From: Procambarus clarkii
Taxonomy: Eukaryota; Arthropoda; Malacostraca; Decapoda; Cambaridae
Assembly (NCBI RefSeq): GCF_040958095.1
Contig: NC_091214.1
Location: forward strand, 7,115,600-7,179,599
Length of the DNA: 64,000 nucleotides
Reading direction: 5' to 3'
Shown here: piece by piece, positions 1 through 11,280 of the stretch
Numbering within the stretch: position 1 is the first letter of the stretch
How the letters are laid out: each line of letters starts with the position of its first letter
Made by a program: the position numbers and the translations under genes
Notes under the pieces: model-generated
What the model was told of the DNA's origin: nothing
The model's input: the letters and a program-made list of their open reading frames with translations, nothing else
The model's database searches: none

Positions 1-1127
1 TGTGTTTTGCACCCTGTATTATGTTTAGGATCCTCATTTTTGCCGTATCTGAGTACCTGGAATTTATCACCGTTAAACATCATGTTATTTTCTGCTGCCC
101 AATCGAAAACTTTGTTAATATCTGTTTGTAGTTTATCAATGTCTTCGGCAGAGGTAATTTTCATGCTGATTTTTGTATCATCTGCAAAGGATGACACGAA
201 GCTGTGACTTGTGTTTTGTCTATATCTGATATGAGAATAAGGAACAACAGTGGTGCAAGGACTGTACCTTGAGGTACAGAGCTTTTAACTGCGCTCGGAC
301 TCGATTTTACTTGATTGACTGTTACTCTTTGTGTTCTGTTCGACAGGAAATTGAGTATTCAGCGTCCTACTTTACCAATTATACCCATTGACCCCATTTT
401 GTGTGCAATCACTCCATGGTCACATTTGTCGAATGCCTTTGCAAAATTGGTGTATACGACATCCGCGTCATGTTTTTCCTCAGTGATTTTGATATAGTGG
501 CCAAGTAGCTGTGAGAGGCATGATCTTCCAGCTCTAAATCCATGTTGGCTTATATTGTGGAGGTCATTGGTTTCCATGAATCTAGTGACTTGACTCCTGA
601 TCACTCTTTCAAATACTTTTATTATGAGAGACGTTAGTGCAACTGGTCTATAATTCTTTGTGCCAGTGCTTTGCTACCACCCCTTGTGTAGACGGGCAAT
701 GTCTGCTGCTTTAAGCGCATCTGGTATCTCCCCTGTGTCCAAGCTCTTCCTCCACACTATACTGAGTGCCTGTGCTACTGGCACTTTGCATTTCTTTATA
801 AATATTGAATTCCATGAGTCTGGACCTAGGGCTGAGTGCATGGGCATATTGTCAATTTCTCTTTCAAAATCTGCCTCGCTCGTGTTGATATCAGTTACAT
901 TTACTGGTGTTTGAGTATCATTCATAAAAAAATTGGCCGTATCTTCCAGTAATCCGAATGATTACTGTTTTATCTTTCACTATGTGATGGCCATTCAGGA
1001 TGGTGTTGTGGTATTGAGAATAATGTTGCTTAATACCTCCGTCTTGCAAATGAAGTGTAAACTTAACGTACTCGTGATATCTCCAGTGTAGTTTATATAT
1101 GTCAACGCTCAGTCTCCAGTGCTGCAT
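1..1127 (-). mobile_element. LINE-B remnant, unit 1 (partial)
   Basis: Minus-strand reverse-transcriptase fragments in several broken frames. They include a 'QHGFRAGRSCLSQLL' RT segment followed by an 'AKAFDKCDHGV' segment at 359-604, and an upstream segment with 'ALGPDSWNS' at 674-925. The FADD catalytic part sits at the left window edge. This is a decayed non-LTR retrotransposon ORF2. Confidence 0.8.
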
Positions 1128-1199
1128 TTGTATTGATAGTCAGTGCATCAGTACACCTAGTACATTATTACTGCGTTAATACACCTCAGACATGTCATT

Positions 1200-2296
1200 T
1201 CAAATAATGAGAAAAGCTTTACGAGTGTTGTTATAATAAATGACCGGACGCATTTCACTGCAAGGTTTACAATTCTTGTCAATAATGACTCGTATCACCT
1301 TCTTGTATGCCTGAGTGAATGGGTTTTTATAATGCACTACGAATTTATATGGTATACTACGTTCCTGGGCTTTGCTTAGAATATTTTTAAATAGGTTATA
1401 TTTTGAATCCACATCGAAATCCAGTTTTACGTCACCTGTCGCTGGGTTCACGTCTAGCCCACACCACATCCCCAAGACATTCCAACCATTTTGACCCCAA
1501 AAAATCCATAGGCTATTGTAATCAGCTTTTCGAAAATCAGGCACTTTAACAGAATTTTCTCCTATAGATCTATTCCATTCAATGCTAAATCTGATTTCTT
1601 TATGATCACTGTTCACTAGCTCACTCCCTATTTCCATCTCCTTAATTTGTGTTTCCCTGTTAGTTAACACTAAATCTAAAATATTATTTCCCCGCGTTGG
1701 TTCCTAAATATGTTGCATAAGAAAGCAATCGTCAATTAATTCTAGGAAGTCTTCTGCTTCATTATTCCCTGTTTTGTTCACCCAGTTTATTCCACTAAAA
1801 TTAAAGTCATCCATGACATAAATACTGTTAGATCTAGATACTCTAGATATTTCATCCATAGAAGCTTTGCTTCCATTCTGTCTAAATTTGGTGGCCTATA
1901 TATAACTCCTATTATAATAATATTTGCTTTTTCGTTTAATTCTATCCAAATAGTTTCTGTGTGTGGCTCAGATTTGATTCCCTCTTTGAGACTACATATC
2001 AAATTGTCCCTAACATATATGGCTACTCCCCCTCCTCGTCTAATATATCTATCTGTGTGAAATAGTTTAAATCCATTTATTTGATATTCAGCTAATAGTT
2101 CTCTATTTTCTACATTCATCCACGTTTCGGTAAGTGCAATAATATATATTTCTTCTGTACAGATAAGAGCATTTAACTCGTTTATTTTGTTTCTTAGACT
2201 TCTACTGTGAGTGTAATATACCCTAAGTGAATTGTTATTTTGAGGCTCCTTCTCTTTCTGATCATTTTGCCAATGTGTTTTTCCATAAACATATAT
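1200..2296 (-). mobile_element. LINE-A 5' half, inverted, unit 1
   Basis: Minus-strand endonuclease and linker region of LINE-A, matching the N-terminal part of the better copy at 23594-26310. Peptides include 'YIRRGGGVAIYVRDNL', 'VIYRPPNLDRMEAK' and 'SDHKEIRFSIEWNR'. It lies directly upstream of a plus-strand LINE-A 3' end. That head-to-head arrangement is what 5' inversion during insertion (twin priming) produces. Confidence 0.8.
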
Positions 2297-2813
2297 TGAT
2301 GATAGAGTTACAAGATACGAGCTAGATGGTGATAAGACTGCGAAGTCGAATTGCGAAAGGGATCTGGGAGTTATGATAAGTAAGAATTTAAAACAAAAGG
2401 TTCAATGCATGAATGTTCGTAATAAGGCAAATAGGACACTGGAATTTATTAATCGAAGCGTTAGTAACAAAACACCTGGTGTGGTTCTTCAGCTATATCT
2501 TGCTCTGGTTAGGCCCCATTAAGATTATGTAGTTCAGTTTTGGTCGCCGTACTATAGAATGGATATAAATTCACTTGAACGTTTCCAGCATAGGATGACC
2601 AAGTTAATTCCCCAAATTAGAAATCTTTCATATGAAGATAGATTAACAAAGCTTAAATGCATTCACTGGAAAGGCGAAGAGTTAAGGGTGACATGATAGA
2701 GGTTTACAAGTGGATGAATGGACATAACAAAGGAGATATTAATAGGATATTAAATAGGAGCTGCCTCGTATGGGCCAATAGGCCTTCTGCAGTTACCTTT
2801 GTTCTTATGTTCT
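2297..2813 (+). mobile_element. LINE-A 3' end, unit 1
   Basis: Encodes the C-terminal RT tail ('NRSVSNKTPGVVLQLYLAL', 'SYEDRLTKLK') and ends in the LINE-A 3' signature 'GGGCCAATAGGCCTTCTGC' followed by TTCTTATG-type tail bases. About 190 bp present in units 2 and 3 are missing here. Confidence 0.8.
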
Positions 2814-3268
2814 GTCATGTGGTGATAATTTTAATACCCTATTATTATCCCCTTTCTTGTGTCCATTCATCCACTTGTAAACCTCTATTATATCACCCCT
2901 AACTCTTCGCCTTTCCAGTGAATGCAATTTAAGCTTTGTTAATCTTTCTTCATATGAAAGATTTCTAATTTGGGGAATTAACTTAGTCATCCTACGCTGG
3001 AAACGTTCAAGTGAATTTATATCCATTCTATAGTACGGCGACCAAAACTGAACTGCATAATCTAAATGGGGCCTAACCAGAGCAAGATATAGCTGAAGAA
3101 CCACACCAGGTGTCTTGTTATTAACGCTTCGATTAATAAATCCTAGTGTCCTATTTGCCTTATTACGAATATTCATGCTTTGATCCTTTTGTTTTAAATT
3201 CTTACTAATCATAACTCCCAGATCCCTTTCGCAATCTCAGCACCATCTAGCTCGTATCTTGTAACTCT
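2814..3268 (-). mobile_element. LINE-A 3' fragment, opposite strand, unit 1
   Basis: Minus-strand RT C-terminus ('YEERLTKLKLHSLERRRV', 'RDLGVMISKNLKQK') placed tail-to-tail against the plus-strand LINE-A end at 2297-2813. The two form a long imperfect inverted repeat of LINE-A 3' sequence. Confidence 0.78.
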
Positions 3269-3296
3269 CGTATTCTTGTAACGTGTTCTCTTACAG

Positions 3297-3407
3297 GAGC
3301 GAATAGAAGGTGTTGCTACTGATACTGACATGGTGCTAGGCAGTGATGATGAGGAAGAACCTGGGGAAGAGCAAGGTGCACCTTGCGCAAGGTGTAAAAA
3401 GAGATAA
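3297..3407 (+). other. Exon-like acidic ORF behind a splice-acceptor-like site, unit 1
   Basis: A pyrimidine-rich stretch ending 'TTCTCTTACAG' precedes a 37-codon open frame that starts 'ERIEGVATDTDMVLGSDDEE' and ends in a stop after 'CKKR'. It belongs neither to the LINE-A fragment before it nor to the one after it, except perhaps for the last few codons. The acidic SDDEE run resembles N-terminal tails of many nuclear or transposase proteins, but I do not recognise the source. It may be a captured 3' exon. Confidence 0.4.
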
Positions 3408-3644
3408 GTAGAGCAAGAAGAAACTATGAAGTTCGTATAGCAGGCCAAGCAAAGGCAAATCCTAAAGGTTTTTTGTCAGTTATATCGAAAAAAGGATATG
3501 GAAAGGATAGGTGCACCTTGCGCAAGGTGTAAAAAGAGATAAGTAGAGCAAGAAGAAACTATGAAGTTCGTATAGCAGGCCAAGCAAAGGCAAATCCTAA
3601 AGGTTTTTTGTCAGTTATATCGAAAAAAGGATATGGAAAGGATA
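3375..3644 (+). repeat. 135-bp tandem duplication private to unit 1
   Basis: The block beginning 'GGTGCACCTTGCGCAAGG' at 3375 is repeated from 3510. Units 2 and 3 have it once. It spans the end of the exon-like ORF and the start of the next LINE-A fragment. Confidence 0.9.
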
Positions 3645-5375
3645 GGTCTATTAAAAACCGAGATAGGTCCGATAACGGATAATGACGAAGAGATGAGTAG
3701 TATTTTTAATATATATTTAATCTCTGTATTTATTAAAAAGAACTTAACTCTATGCCTTTAGCCGAACAAGTCTATGTGGGTGGGGACGAGGACTGGTTGA
3801 TTAGTTTAACAGTTACCAGGGATGATATTATTAAACAAATTTGAAAAACACAAACCAAGCAAATCCCCTGGACCGGATAAAGTGTTTACCAGGGTGCTAA
3901 AAGAATGCAAAGAGGAGCTTCGCGATTCATTGTCTACTATATTTAATAAATCATTAGAGTCAGGCAGATTGCAAGAGTCGTAGAAGATTGCTAATGTAGT
4001 GCCAATTTTTAAGAATGGAGATAGATCACTTGCGTCAAACTATCGGCCAATTAGCCTAACGTCTATTGTGGGAAAGTTACTTGAATCGATATTTGCAACC
4101 ATTCGTTTTCACCTTGAAAAAACAAATTAATAAACGAGTCACAATATGGTTTAACAAATGGCCGTTCATGTGTAACAAAATTGTTATCTTTTTATTCTAG
4201 CATAGTTGAGGCAGTTGATAGTGGTAAGGTTTGCGATGTTGTGTACCTTGACTTTAGTAAAGTTTTGATACAATGCCACATGAAATACTGATTAAAAAGA
4301 TAGAGGCTCATGGTATTGGGGGTGCTATATTAAGAGGGAATAGTGTATGGCTATACCAAAGGAAACAGAGTCAGTGTGCATGGTGTTAAGTCAGAGTGGG
4401 ATAATGTTGTAAGTGGAACGCCTCAAGGCTCTGTATTGGGACCTCTGTTGTTTATAATATTTATATAAATGATTTAGATTCAGGTTTAAGTTGCAACATT
4501 TGCAAATTTGCCGATGATACAAAATTCGGTAGGGAAATTAACACGGAAGACGACTCACTATCACTTCAAGCTGATCTAAATAGGGTTTTGAAATGGTCAA
4601 AAGATTGGCAGATGCAGTTTAATGCTGATAAATGTAAAGTTTTGAGTCTAGGTAATGATGATAGAGTAACAAGATACGAGCAAGATGGTGCTGAAATTGC
4701 GAAGTCGGATTGCGAAAGGGATCTGGGAGTTATGATCAGTAAGAATTTAAAACCAAAGGATCAATGCACGAATGTTCCAACCAAATAAATGCATGAATGT
4801 TCATAATAAGGCAAATAGGATACTGGAATTTATTTATCGAAGCGTTAGTAACAAGACACCTGGTGTGGTTCTTCAGCTATATCTTGCTCTGGTTAGGCCC
4901 CGTTTAGATTATGTAGTTCAGTTTTGGTCGCCGTACTCTAGAATGGATATAAATTCACTTGAACGTGGCCAGCGTACGCTGACAAAATTAATTCCCCAAA
5001 TTAGAAATCTTTCATGTGAAGAAAGATTAACAAAGCTTAAATTGCATTCACTGGAAAGGCGAAGAGTTAGGGGTGACATGATAGAAGTTTTCAAGTGAAT
5101 GAATGGATAATAATAAGGTACACGAAACAATGCGTGTAAATTGGATAAGCTTAGATTTAGAAAAGACTTGGGTAAATTCTGGTTCGGTAATAGGGTTGTT
5201 AATTTGTGGAACCAACTACTGGGAAACGTAGTGGAGGTGGGGTCCCTCGATTGTTTCAATCGCTGGTTAGACATGTATATGAGTGGGATTGGGTGGATAT
5301 AAATAGGAGCTGCCCAGTATGGGCCAATAGGCCTTCTGCAGTTACCTTTGTTCCTATGTTCTTATCCTGCAAAAA
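3391..5375 (+). mobile_element. LINE-A middle to 3' end, unit 1
   Basis: Decayed plus-strand ORF2 from the 'RNYEVRIAGQAKA' linker through RT ('KSPGPDKVFTRVLKECKEEL', 'DVVYLDFSK', 'KFADDTKFG') to the C-terminal tail and 3' signature at about 5325-5370. Several frameshifts and stops break it into frames such as 4588-4788 and 4772-5098. Confidence 0.82.
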
Positions 5376-5464
5376 AAAGATGTTGTTGTTTTAGATTTAG
5401 CTACTCAGAACGAAGTGTCCATGTAGTACGGGCTATGGTGAGCCCGAAAAAATAGGGATCGACA

Positions 5465-5935
5465 TAGCTTATATTACATTCTTTAGAAAGGTGAAGAATT
5501 AAGGGTGACAGGATAGAGGTGTACAATTGGATGAATGTCCATAACAAAAGGGATAGTAATAGGGTAATGAAAGTATCAACACAAGACAGAACGGAACACA
5601 ATGGTATAAATTTGATAAGTTTCGATTTATGAAAGACCAGAGTAAATACTTGTTCGGTAACAGGGTTCGCGTAACATAATAGAAGTAGTATTAATTGATT
5701 GTTTGAAGCGGAGGTTAAACATATATTTGAATGAGATTGGGTAGATATAAATAGTAGCTACCTCTTGGGTGGATATAAATATCAGCTACCTAGTTCTTAG
5801 GTGGATATAAATAGTAGCTACCTCTTGGGTGGATATAAATAGTTGCTACCTTTTGGGTGGATATATATAGCAGCTACCTCGTATGGGCCAATAGGCCTTC
5901 TGCAATTACCTTCATCCTTATGTTCTCATCAGCTT
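5465..5935 (+). mobile_element. Older LINE-A-type 3' end, unit 1
   Basis: A more diverged 3' fragment with remnants of the same C-terminal tail (around 5480-5640). It runs into a 28-bp tandem stretch and a variant 3' signature 'GGGCCAATAGGCCTTCTGC' near 5885. It is older than the adjacent LINE-A copies. Confidence 0.7.
5738..5880 (+). repeat. 28-bp tandem repeat in LINE 3' end, unit 1
   Basis: Five near-copies of a 28-30 bp motif 'GGGTGGATATAAATAGTAGC'. The motif is the sequence normally found once just before the LINE-A 3' signature, so the LINE 3' end has expanded internally. Confidence 0.85.
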
Positions 5936-6088
5936 ACCTCTCTTTTTTTTACTTTCTCATCTCTCCTTCACCCATCCCACCCGTGTCCCCTCCCCCCTTT
6001 TTTTCATGTTCTTACCTTTCACCTCTTGTTACCTGCTCTTCACCTCACTCTTGTATTACATATGCCCGTGCCTCTTATGTCCTCTTCA

Positions 6089-6260
6089 CTAGCGACTTCA
6101 TAACGGTCCAGGACGGGCAGAAACTTCGTCGTCTCATCTTATGGTGTGTAGTTTGGTCAAAATTTCTTCAGCCACGTTATTGTGAATCATCATCTGCACG
6201 AGATATTGAACAATTCCTGAACTTACGGGAACATAATCGCTTTCATATTAACTTGAAGAT
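6089..6260 (+). other. Leader of zinc-finger gene, copy 1
   Basis: A long pyrimidine-rich tract (about 5935-6085) ends in 'TCCTCTTCACTAG', which looks like a splice acceptor. It is followed by 'CGACTTCATAACGGTCCAGG' and about 150 bases leading to the ATG at 6261. I recall the 'GGTCCAGGACGG' part as a widespread decapod repeat, so it may be a dispersed element rather than a true 5' UTR. Equivalent leaders are at 16010-16180 and 32165-32348. The last begins at the end of the I-group LINE insertion. Confidence 0.45.
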
Positions 6261-6872
6261 ATGGAAACCAATGTAATGATTCGTACTGTTGATAAGCCTC
6301 ACGAATGTCTCGAGTGCTCAAGAAAATTCAGGTACCTTAGCAATTTGAAACAACACTTGTTAGTACATTCTGATGATAGGCCTTACGAGTGTTCTGAGTG
6401 TGCAAAAAAATTTAAGGGCCCTGGAACTTTGAGAAAACACCTTTTAGTACATACTGATGATAGGCCTTACGAGTGTTCTGAGTGTGCAAAAAAGTTCAAG
6501 TCACCTGCAAGTTTGAAACAACACTTGTTAGTACATTCAGATGATAAACCTCACGAGTGTCCTGAGTGTGCGAAAAAGTTCAAACACCGTCACAATATGA
6601 AAAAACACATGTTACTACATTTGAAGGATGAACTTCATAAGTGTAAAGATTGTGGCAAAAGTTACAGTCTTCGTGAAAATAAGAAACGTGTAAGAGTGCA
6701 TACAGGTGATACATCTCACAGGTGTGAAGAGTGTGAGAAAAGATGTAGTCAATTTTCAAACATGAAGAGGTGTTGGTGCACTTTAATGATAAAGCTAATC
6801 AAGGCCAAACCGAGCAACAAGAAGCAGAAAGTGAAAAAGGCATCAATTCCACGACATGTTAGTGAAGTTTGA
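6261..6872 (+). CDS. C2H2 zinc-finger protein, copy 1
   Basis: A 203-codon ORF that probably encodes a nuclear DNA- or RNA-binding protein; targets are unknown. Four good C2H2 fingers follow each other at 28-residue spacing: Cys16/19-His32/36, Cys44/47-His60/64, Cys72/75-His88/92 and Cys100/103-His116/120. Linkers are of the 'HSDDRPYEC' type. A fifth finger (Cys128/131) lacks its first zinc histidine and is one residue short. A sixth (Cys156/159) has no histidine pair. A basic tail ('KKQKVKKASIPRH') could be a nuclear signal. The ATG opens the frame just before finger 1, and an AATAAA follows at 6977. Copy 1 differs from the others at several sites (a KDE linker, 'EKRCSQ', 'PSNKKQK'). It may be a functional small gene or a decaying retrocopy. 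Confidence 0.75.
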   Translation: METNVMIRTVDKPHECLECSRKFRYLSNLKQHLLVHSDDRPYECSECAKKFKGPGTLRKHLLVHTDDRPYECSECAKKFKSPASLKQHLLVHSDDKPHECPECAKKFKHRHNMKKHMLLHLKDELHKCKDCGKSYSLRENKKRVRVHTGDTSHRCEECEKRCSQFSNMKRCWCTLMIKLIKAKPSNKKQKVKKASIPRHVSEV

Positions 6873-6976
6873 TGATGAAGTGTTTCCTCGAAACAATAAG
6901 AAGCGGAAAGTGTAAAATAGTGGATGCTCAGTGAATGATTTGGGATCATCTTATGTGTAAAAAAAATATTACCTAA

Positions 6977-6982
6977 AATAAA
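6977..6982 (+). promoter_or_regulatory. Poly(A) signal, zinc-finger copy 1
   Basis: AATAAA about 105 bases after the stop codon. Confidence 0.6.
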
Positions 6983-7087
6983 AGTTTCAGATCAATAAGT
7001 ATTTTTATATCTGCATTTTTATTTTTTATTACTGTTTCTTTTCACTACAACTTTGAATTGGGTGTACCTTAATTTATATACTATATC

Positions 7088-7110
7088 CAGTAAGTCTTCA
7101 AGACTTACTG
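7088..7110. repeat. Short palindrome downstream of zinc-finger gene (also 17008-17030 in unit 2)
   Basis: CAGTAAGTCTT and its reverse complement are separated by one base, inside an AT-rich stretch with further CAGTAA/TTACTG motifs to about 7195. It looks like the remnant of a small inverted-repeat element. The rest of the 6985-7293 interval shows no gene. Confidence 0.6.
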
Positions 7111-7293
7111 TAGTAAGTAAGACTCCAGTAAGTCTAAAAAACTTATTTTAAAATTATATAAAAAAAAATTACTGGATAAAAAGACTCCAGTAATATAAAG
7201 AACTGCTACATGTAAGCAGGTAATATAACGAATGAAGAAAAGGCGATGAGGTAGCTTAGTGACAGGGTGTATGGGGGAATGGCAATTCTTTTA

Positions 7294-7435
7294 ACCATGT
7301 AGCTTAGTCGATTAAGGCAGCGTCTGGGATTCTCTCGGACGTAGGTTCGAATCCCCGTCACGGCCCTTGTTCATTTGATGCATCACGCTATTGTGATTTC
7401 TGTGTTAGAATTTTTGAAATCTAACATATTTATTT
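7294..7435 (+). mobile_element. tRNA-derived SINE, unit 1/2 boundary
   Basis: The head (7294-7364) is tRNA-like, with box A-like TAGCTTAGTCG and box B-like GGTTCGAATCC. Its 3' acceptor strand 'TCACGGC' no longer pairs well with the 5' 'ACCATGT', so it is not a working tRNA gene. It continues with 'GATGCATCACGCTATTGTG', which I recall as the body of a common decapod SINE. Confidence 0.7.
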
Positions 7436-9396
7436 ATTTATATATACACAAGAAGGTACATTGGGCTTAGGAGAGTACATAACATTGATGATTCTTGTAA
7501 AGCCTTGTACGCATTGAGTTTCGGGCAGGTCCTAAATCTAGCAGCTTAACTTGATACCTGGTTGATGGGGTTCTGGAGGTTCTTCTACTCCCCAAGCCCA
7601 GCCGGGGCCAGACTTGACTTGTGAGCGGCCCGCAGGCCCACTGCCCGGTTGGTCCAGCACTCCTTGAAGGAAACAATCTAGTTTCCTCTTGAAGAGGTAG
7701 GACGTTGAACAACCGTGGACCTCTGATGTTCATACAGTGTTCTCTGATTGTGCCCATGGCACCTCTGCTCTTCACTGGTTCTCTTCTGCATTTTCTTCCA
7801 TGTCGTTCATTCCAGTACGTTGCTATTTTACTGTGCAGATTTGGGACCTGTCCCTCCACTATTTTCCATGTGTATATTATTTGGTATCTCTCTCGTCTCC
7901 TTTCTAGTGAGTAAATTTGGAGAGCGTTGAGACGATAATTTAGGTGCTTAATCTCGTCTATGCGTGCCGTATATGTTCTCTGTATTCCCTCAATTTCAGC
8001 AATTTCTCCTGCTCTGAAGGGGGAAGTGAGTACTGAGCAGTGCTCAAGACGGGACAACACAAGTGATTTGAAGTACAACCATTTGTACTTCAAATTTGAG
8101 TACAACCATTGTGATGGGATCTCTGGTCTTGAAGGTTCTCGTAATCCATTCTATCATTTTTCTGGCTGACGCAATACTTGCTTGGTTATGCTCCCTAAAC
8201 GTTAGGTCGTCGGACATCATTATTCCCAAATCCTTGACATGCTGTTTTCCTACTATGAGCAGATTCGATTGTGTTTTGCACCCTGTATTATGTTTAGGAT
8301 CCTCATTTTTGCCGTATCTGAGTACCTGGAATTTATCACCGTTAAACATCATGTTATTTTCTGCTGCCCAATCGAAAACTTTGTTAATATCTGTTTGTAG
8401 TTTATCAATGTCTTCGGCAGAGGTAATTTTCATGCTGATTTTTGTATCATCTGCAAAGGATGACACGAAGCTGTGACTTGTGTTTTGTCTATATCTGATA
8501 TGAGAATAAGGAACAACAGTGGTGCAAGGACTGTACCTTGAGGTACAGAGCTTTTAACTGCGCTCGGACTCGATTTTACTTGATTGACTGTTACTCTTTG
8601 TGTTCTGTTCGACAGGAAATTGAGTATTCAGCGTCCTACTTTACCAATTATACCCATTGACCCCATTTTGTGTGCAATCACTCCATGGTCACATTTGTCG
8701 AATGCCTTTGCAAAATTGGTGTATACGACATCCGCGTCATGTTTTTCCTCAGTGATTTTGATATAGTGGCCAAGTAGCTGTGAGAGGCATGATCTTCCAG
8801 CTCTAAATCCATGTTGGCTTATATTGTGGAGGTCATTGGTTTCCATGAATCTAGTGACTTGACTCCTGATCACTCTTTCAAATACTTTTATTATGAGAGA
8901 CGTTAGTGCAACTGGTCTATAATTCTTTGTGCCAGTGCTTTGCTACCACCCCTTGTGTAGACGGGCAATGTCTGCTGCTTTAAGCGCATCTGGTATCTCC
9001 CCTGTGTCCAAGCTCTTCCTCCACACTATACTGAGTGCCTGTGCTACTGGCACTTTGCATTTCTTTATAAATATTGAATTCCATGAGTCTGGACCTAGGG
9101 CTGAGTGCATGGGCATATTGTCAATTTCTCTTTCAAAATCTGCCTCGCTCGTGTTGATATCAGTTACATTTACTGGTGTTTGAGTATCATTCATAAAAAA
9201 ATTGGCCGTATCTTCCAGTAATCCGAATGATTACTGTTTTATCTTTCACTATGTGATGGCCATTCAGGATGGTGTTGTGGTATTGAGAATAATGTTGCTT
9301 AATACCTCCGTCTTGCAAATGAAGTGTAAACTTAACGTACTCGTGGTATCTCCAGTGTAGTTTATATATGTCAACGCTCAGTCTCCAGTGCTGCAT
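7428..9396 (-). mobile_element. LINE-B, decayed non-LTR retrotransposon, unit 2
   Basis: Read on the minus strand, ORF2 runs from about 9396 to a 3' end with a TAAA-type tail at 7428-7440. Segments in order are an RT entry region (8943-9194, 'GPDSWNS'), the 'HGFRAGRSCLSQLL' region and 'AKAFDKCDHG' (8628-8873), the catalytic 'SFADDTKIS' (8044-8466), and a long C-terminal thumb-like segment with 'YSLERRRERYQIIY' (7467-8105). At least four frame breaks separate these pieces, so it is dead. The 3' untranslated end matches the tail of the LINE at 38881-39861 ('ACCTGCCCGAAAC'). The clade is uncertain; CR1/Jockey-like is my best guess. Confidence 0.8.
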
Positions 9397-9468
9397 TTGT
9401 ATTGATAGTCAGTGCATCAGTACACCTAGTACATTATTACTGCGTTAATACACCTCAGACATGTCATT

Positions 9469-10573
9469 TCAAATAATGAGAAAAGCTTTACGAGTGTTGT
9501 TATAATAAATGACCGGACGCATTTCACTGCAAGGTTTACAATTCTTGTCAATAATGACTCGTATCACCTTCTTGTATGCCTGAGTGAATGGGTTTTTATA
9601 ATGCACTAGATGCACTACGAATTTATATGGTATACTACGTTCCTGGGCTTTGCTTTGAATATTTTTAAATAGGTTATATTTTGAATCCACATCGAAATCC
9701 AGTTTTACGTCACCTGTCGCTGGGTTCACGTCTAGCCCACACCCCATCCCCAAGACATTCCAACCATTTTGACCCCAAAAAATCCATAGGCTATTGAAAT
9801 CAGCTTTTCGAAAATCAGGCACTTTAACAGAATTTTCTCCTATAGATCTATTCCATTCAATGCTAAATCTGATTTCTTTATGATCACTGTTCACTAGCTC
9901 ACTCCATATTTCCATCTCCTTAATTTGTGTTTCCCTGTTAGTTAACACTAAATCTAAAATATTATTTCCCCGCGTTGGTTCCTAAATATGTTGCATAAGA
10001 AAGCAATCGTCAATTAATTCTAGGAAGTCTTCTGCTTCATTACTCCCTGTTTTGTTCATCCAGTTTATTCCACTAAAATTAAAGTCATCCATGACATAAA
10101 TACTGTTAGATCTAGATGCTCTAGATATTTCATCCATAGAAGCTTTGCTTCCATTCTGTCTAAATTTGGTGGCCTATATATAACTCCTATTATAATAATA
10201 TTTGCTTTTTCGTTTAATTCTATCCAAATAGTTTCTGTGTGTGGCTCAGATTTGATTCCCTCTTTGAGACTACATATCAAATTGTCCCTAACATATATGG
10301 CTACTCCCCTTCCTCGTCTAATATATCTATCTGTGTGAAATAGTTTAAATCCATTTATTTGATATTCAGCTAATAGTTCTCTATTTTCTACATTCATCCA
10401 CGTTTCGGTAAGTGCAATAATATCTATTTCTTCTGTACAGATAAGAGCATTTAACTCGTTTATTTTGTTTCTTAGACTTCTACTGTTAGTGTAATATACC
10501 CTAAGTGAATTGTTATTTTGAGGCCCCTTCTCTTTCTGATCATTTTGCCAATGTGTTTTTCCATAAACATATA
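9469..10573 (-). mobile_element. LINE-A 5' half, inverted, unit 2
   Basis: Equivalent of 1200-2296. Units 2-4 have three extra residues (about 9 bases) before 'HYKNPF' that unit 1 lacks. The switch to plus-strand LINE-A occurs at about 10574. Confidence 0.8.
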
Positions 10574-11280
10574 TTGATGATAGAGTTACAAGATACGAGC
10601 TAGATGGTGATAAGACTGCGAAGTCGAATTGCGAAAGGGATCTGGGAGTTATGATAAGTAAGAATTTAAAACAAAAGGTTCAATGCATGAATGTTCGTAA
10701 TAAGGCAAATAGGACACTGGGATTTATTAATCGAAGCGTTAGTAACAAAACACCTGGTGTGGTTCTTCAGCTATATCTTGCTCCAGTTAGGCCCCATTTA
10801 GATTATGCAGTTCAGTTTTGGTCGCCGTACTATAGAATGGATATAAATTCACTTGAACGTTTCCAGCATAGGATGACCAAGTTAATTCCACAAATTAGAA
10901 ATCTTTCATATGAAGATAGATTAACAAAGCTTAAATGCATTCACTGGAAAGGCGAAGAGTTAGGGGGTGACATGATAGAGGTTTACAAGTGGATGAATGG
11001 ACATAACAAAGGAGATATTAAAATTATCAACACAAGACAGAACGCGAAACAATGGATATAAATTGGATAAGTTTAGATTTAGGAAAGACTTGGGTAAATA
11101 CTGGTTCGGTAACGGGGTTTTTGATTTGTAGAACCAATTACCGCGTAACGTGGTGGAGGTGGGGTCCCTCGATTGTTTCAAGTGCGGGTTGGACAAGTAT
11201 ATGAGTGGGATTCGGTGGTTATAAATAGGAGCTGCCTCGTATGGGCCAATAGGCCTTCTGCAGTTACCTTTGTTCTTATG
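10574..11280 (+). mobile_element. LINE-A 3' end, unit 2
   Basis: Plus-strand half of the 5'-inverted LINE-A. It is open from 10651 to 11061 and then degenerate to the 3' end signature. Confidence 0.8.

Larger units (their letters stand above)
1..8269. repeat. Duplication unit 1 (left edge cut by window)
   Basis: Contains a truncated LINE-B, inverted LINE-A pieces, the exon-like ORF, zinc-finger copy 1, a SINE head and the start of the next LINE-B. It is the unit closest to the ancestral length because it lacks the large insertions of units 2 and 3. Private changes include a 135-bp tandem duplication near 3.4-3.6 kb and a loss of about 190 bp in the plus-strand LINE-A piece around 2740-2760. 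Confidence 0.9.

Noticed and set aside
7294-7364. Functional tRNA gene
   Set aside because: The acceptor stem does not pair and the sequence continues into a dispersed SINE body; copies occur in each unit.
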